From Deltaproteobacteria bacterium (GTDB lineage Bacteria; Desulfobacterota; DSM-4660; Desulfatiglandales; B25-G16), in NCBI GenBank assembly GCA_020355145.1, contig CP070660.1, positions 771,679-777,911 of the forward strand: a DNA stretch of 6,233 nt, given 5' to 3'. Made by a program: the position numbers and the translations under genes. Below the pieces are notes generated by a model, which was given only the letters and a program-made list of their open reading frames with translations, was not told the origin of the DNA and made no database searches. This document shows, piece by piece, positions 4,985 to 6,233 of this stretch (its first letter is position 1; every line of letters starts with the position of its first letter).

Positions 4985-5923
4985 ATGAAAAAACCTACTA
5001 CCCTTAGTTTGTTAATAGTTGTTGCCATCTCATTAATGGTTGGATCAGGTTTAGCGACAAAGCCTGGGCAGGAAGTAAATCCTAATGGGTTCCCGAGCGG
5101 TCCGCACTACAATCTGAATATTATTGGAAAAAAAGATGGATTTACCTGTCCAGAGCAAGAGTATGTTGATGGGAAACCCATCTACGGTAAGGTGATTTTT
5201 ATACCGGAGGATGGCACTGGTATTGAGATTTATATGCAATCTGGCAAAGGGAAAAAATTTCAGGCGATCAATGGCCTTCGGGCAATCGATCCTTGTGCCG
5301 TATTTGATGGAGATGGAGCTGTTATTGAGTTACCAAAGAATGACGCAGGGTACCGCGTGTACGCGAGGGCTCTTGCGAAACCAACAGGCAGCCCAAGTAT
5401 TGCGACGGAACCCAGTTTGGTGTCAGTTCAGGATGAATATGGGAACGATCTCATTTACCTTGGGTCATTAAGCGCTAACGGCTTTGAAACGCCCGATGGT
5501 CGCATCTACAGGACAAAAGGAAAGTCCAGGGCTCTTAACATCACTCCGCTCTTTCAATGGACAGGTCTTGTTTGCTATTTTGATGTTGCTCTAAGTGGTA
5601 ATTATTCGTGTGGCAAGGATACTAATGATGATGGATGGCCTGATGAGTTCACCGAACCAGTAGATGGCTCTTGTCCTGAGGGATATCTAGTTGCAAAAGC
5701 ATTATGTGGTACGGATACTGATGAAGATGGATGGCCTGATGAGTTCACCGAACCAGTGGATGGCTCTTGTCCTGAGGGATATGCTTTTTACCCTGACTCT
5801 GCCTATTGCTGGGTATACGACATACCAACGTGGGTATTCAACATTGAAGCATTCGTTGAATATTTGTGGAGTCTTGACAATAGAGGGTTGAAATTGCTTC
5901 AACTCCGATTTTATCCAAACTAA
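4985..5923 (+). CDS. Exported Cys-rich protein with duplicated Asp-rich repeats, riboswitch-controlled
   Basis: A 312-residue protein with a clear Sec signal peptide (KK n-region, hydrophobic core about 6-18, cleavage expected after GLA at 24), hence periplasmic, surface or secreted. There are no other membrane spans and no lipobox or CXXCH haem motif. The mature part has eight cysteines (55, 104, 197, 209, 230, 241, 262, 275), suggesting disulfides. Residues about 65-200 look beta-rich. Residues 209-234 and 241-266 are near-identical repeats of the form CGxDTxxDGWPDEFTEPVD, then GSCPEGY, whose DxNDDGxxDE core resembles a thrombospondin-3 or EF-hand-like calcium loop. The start is set by AGGAGGT (4971-4977), 7 nt upstream. 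The sigma-54 promoter, c-di-GMP-I aptamer and terminator upstream place it in the c-di-GMP regulon, which usually governs matrix, adhesion or surface functions. I do not recognise a characterised family, and no function is assigned beyond export. Confidence 0.9.
   Translation: MKKPTTLSLLIVVAISLMVGSGLATKPGQEVNPNGFPSGPHYNLNIIGKKDGFTCPEQEYVDGKPIYGKVIFIPEDGTGIEIYMQSGKGKKFQAINGLRAIDPCAVFDGDGAVIELPKNDAGYRVYARALAKPTGSPSIATEPSLVSVQDEYGNDLIYLGSLSANGFETPDGRIYRTKGKSRALNITPLFQWTGLVCYFDVALSGNYSCGKDTNDDGWPDEFTEPVDGSCPEGYLVAKALCGTDTDEDGWPDEFTEPVDGSCPEGYAFYPDSAYCWVYDIPTWVFNIEAFVEYLWSLDNRGLKLLQLRFYPN
5609..5686 (+). repeat. Direct repeat, copy 1 (78 bp, inside the exported-protein gene)
   Basis: This copy encodes residues 209-234. 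It matches copy 2 at 73 of 78 positions by my count, with a period of 96 bp (32 codons, in frame) and an 18-bp unrelated spacer at 5687-5704. Confidence 0.9.
5705..5782 (+). repeat. Direct repeat, copy 2
   Basis: This copy encodes residues 241-266. Of the five differences from copy 1, two are silent (GGC/GGT and GTA/GTG) and three change residues (K/T, N/D, D/E), the last two keeping the acidic or calcium-loop character. Confidence 0.9.
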
Positions 5924-6021
5924 AATATTTTATAGGCGAGAAGTTTCAAAAGTGTGTAACAGGGGACTGAAAATAAATATCAAAAGCTTGTAGGACCTAG
6001 TCGTCTTCTGGGCTTACGGAG
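5924..6021. other. Spacer after the exported-protein gene
   Basis: AT-rich sequence right after the stop contains a short TAAAATATTTTA palindrome but no GC-rich hairpin with a U-run, so no convincing terminator is visible for the upstream gene. Confidence 0.35.
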
Positions 6022-6132
6022 ATGATCTGTCAACTCGACTCTTATCCTGTAAATATCATCGGATTACCTGGGTCCATGATACCTTATATTGGCATTAATC
6101 TTGTTGAAGCCTTGGATGAGCCAATAATCTGA
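6022..6132 (+). CDS. Short ORF of unknown function
   Basis: A 36-codon frame from ATG 6022 to TGA 6130-6132. The later part reads YPVNIIGLPGSMIPYIGINL then VEALDEPII, hydrophobic with an acidic end, which looks like a fragment of a folded protein. CGGAG abuts the ATG too closely to be a good ribosome site. It ends 11 nt before the next ATG. It may be a remnant of a longer gene or a chance frame. Confidence 0.2.
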   Translation: MICQLDSYPVNIIGLPGSMIPYIGINLVEALDEPII

Positions 6133-6143
6133 GAGGGGGAGGC

Positions 6144-6233
6144 ATGAAAGAGTGTACTGCAACCGACAAAATAGCACAAAGAGGATTTGAACCTAGAAAA
6201 CAGATGGATCAATATCCCAGCGTAGAATTTTCA
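6144..6233 (+). CDS. Partial ORF running off the right edge
   Basis: From ATG 6144 the frame is open for 30 codons to the window end (MKECTATDKIAQRGFEPRKQ, then MDQYPSVEFS). A purine-rich AGGGGGAGG (6134-6142) lies just upstream; its best-placed part (AGGGGG) is 4 nt from the ATG. The product is polar and charged at the N-terminus, with no signal peptide. It is too short to assign. The ribosome site is the main argument that it is a real gene start. Confidence 0.4.
   Translation, partial: MKECTATDKIAQRGFEPRKQMDQYPSVEFS

Noticed and set aside
5211..5902. Shadow frames inside the exported-protein gene on both strands
   Set aside because: The signal-peptide frame with AGGAGGT covers the whole stretch and has the regular cysteine and repeat pattern; the others lack ribosome sites.
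6182..6192. GGATTTGAACC, which resembles the complement of a tRNA T-loop (GGTTCAAATCC)
   Set aside because: The flanking bases do not give a five-pair T-stem, and no acceptor, anticodon or D-arm is visible on the minus strand.
1..6233. CRISPR array, insertion sequence or attachment site
   Set aside because: No regularly spaced repeats were found, no transposase motif, and no terminal inverted repeats flanking a coding region; the only direct repeats are the two in-frame copies in the exported-protein gene.

Overview
The window is about 6.2 kb of moderately AT-rich bacterial DNA. It holds one compact c-di-GMP/HDOD signalling operon, a riboswitch-controlled gene for a secreted protein, and long spacers that look decayed. 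The combination of HDOD and HD-GYP proteins, sigma-54-type promoters, a c-di-GMP-I (GEMM-I) riboswitch and 4TM-PAS / receiver fragments suggests a Desulfobacterota (former Deltaproteobacteria) genome or a close relative. This is inferred from gene style; no marker gene is present.

Left part (1-771): no convincing full gene. There is a weak minus-strand reading frame running off the left edge, a minus-strand short ORF (362-529) with a perfect 10-bp inverted repeat at its end, and an 18-nt palindrome (499-516). About 100 bp beyond the palindrome lies a near-consensus sigma-54 promoter (610-625), followed by a strong leader hairpin (656-680). Palindrome, promoter and leader together resemble an enhancer-dependent promoter for the genes starting at 772.

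Signalling block (772-4132, + strand): a four-helix membrane sensor cut off early in its PAS domain (772-1263), followed by an out-of-frame C-terminal scrap; a small HDOD/HD-GYP-associated domain protein (1359-1721); an HDOD protein overlapping it (1702-2553); a GAF-HD-GYP phosphodiesterase with a complete HD...HHE-DGKGYP active site (2578-3768); and a receiver domain that has lost its acidic pocket and carries an in-frame stop before its last helix (3749-4132). The truncated sensor and the broken receiver look like the two ends of a hybrid histidine kinase, lying on either side of the three intact genes.

Spacer 4133-4694: a low-confidence minus-strand coding remnant and a cluster of interlocking inverted repeats.

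Riboswitch gene (4695-5923): a full-consensus sigma-54 promoter, then a c-di-GMP-I aptamer starting within about 15 nt of the predicted transcript start, an intrinsic terminator, a strong Shine-Dalgarno and a signal-peptide-bearing cysteine-rich protein with two nearly identical Asp-rich, calcium-loop-like repeats. The picture is that c-di-GMP, which the upstream HD-GYP enzyme would degrade, gates production of an exported protein, with sigma-54 activation as a second layer. The right edge (5924-6233) has two short ORFs, one running off the window, with no recognisable family.
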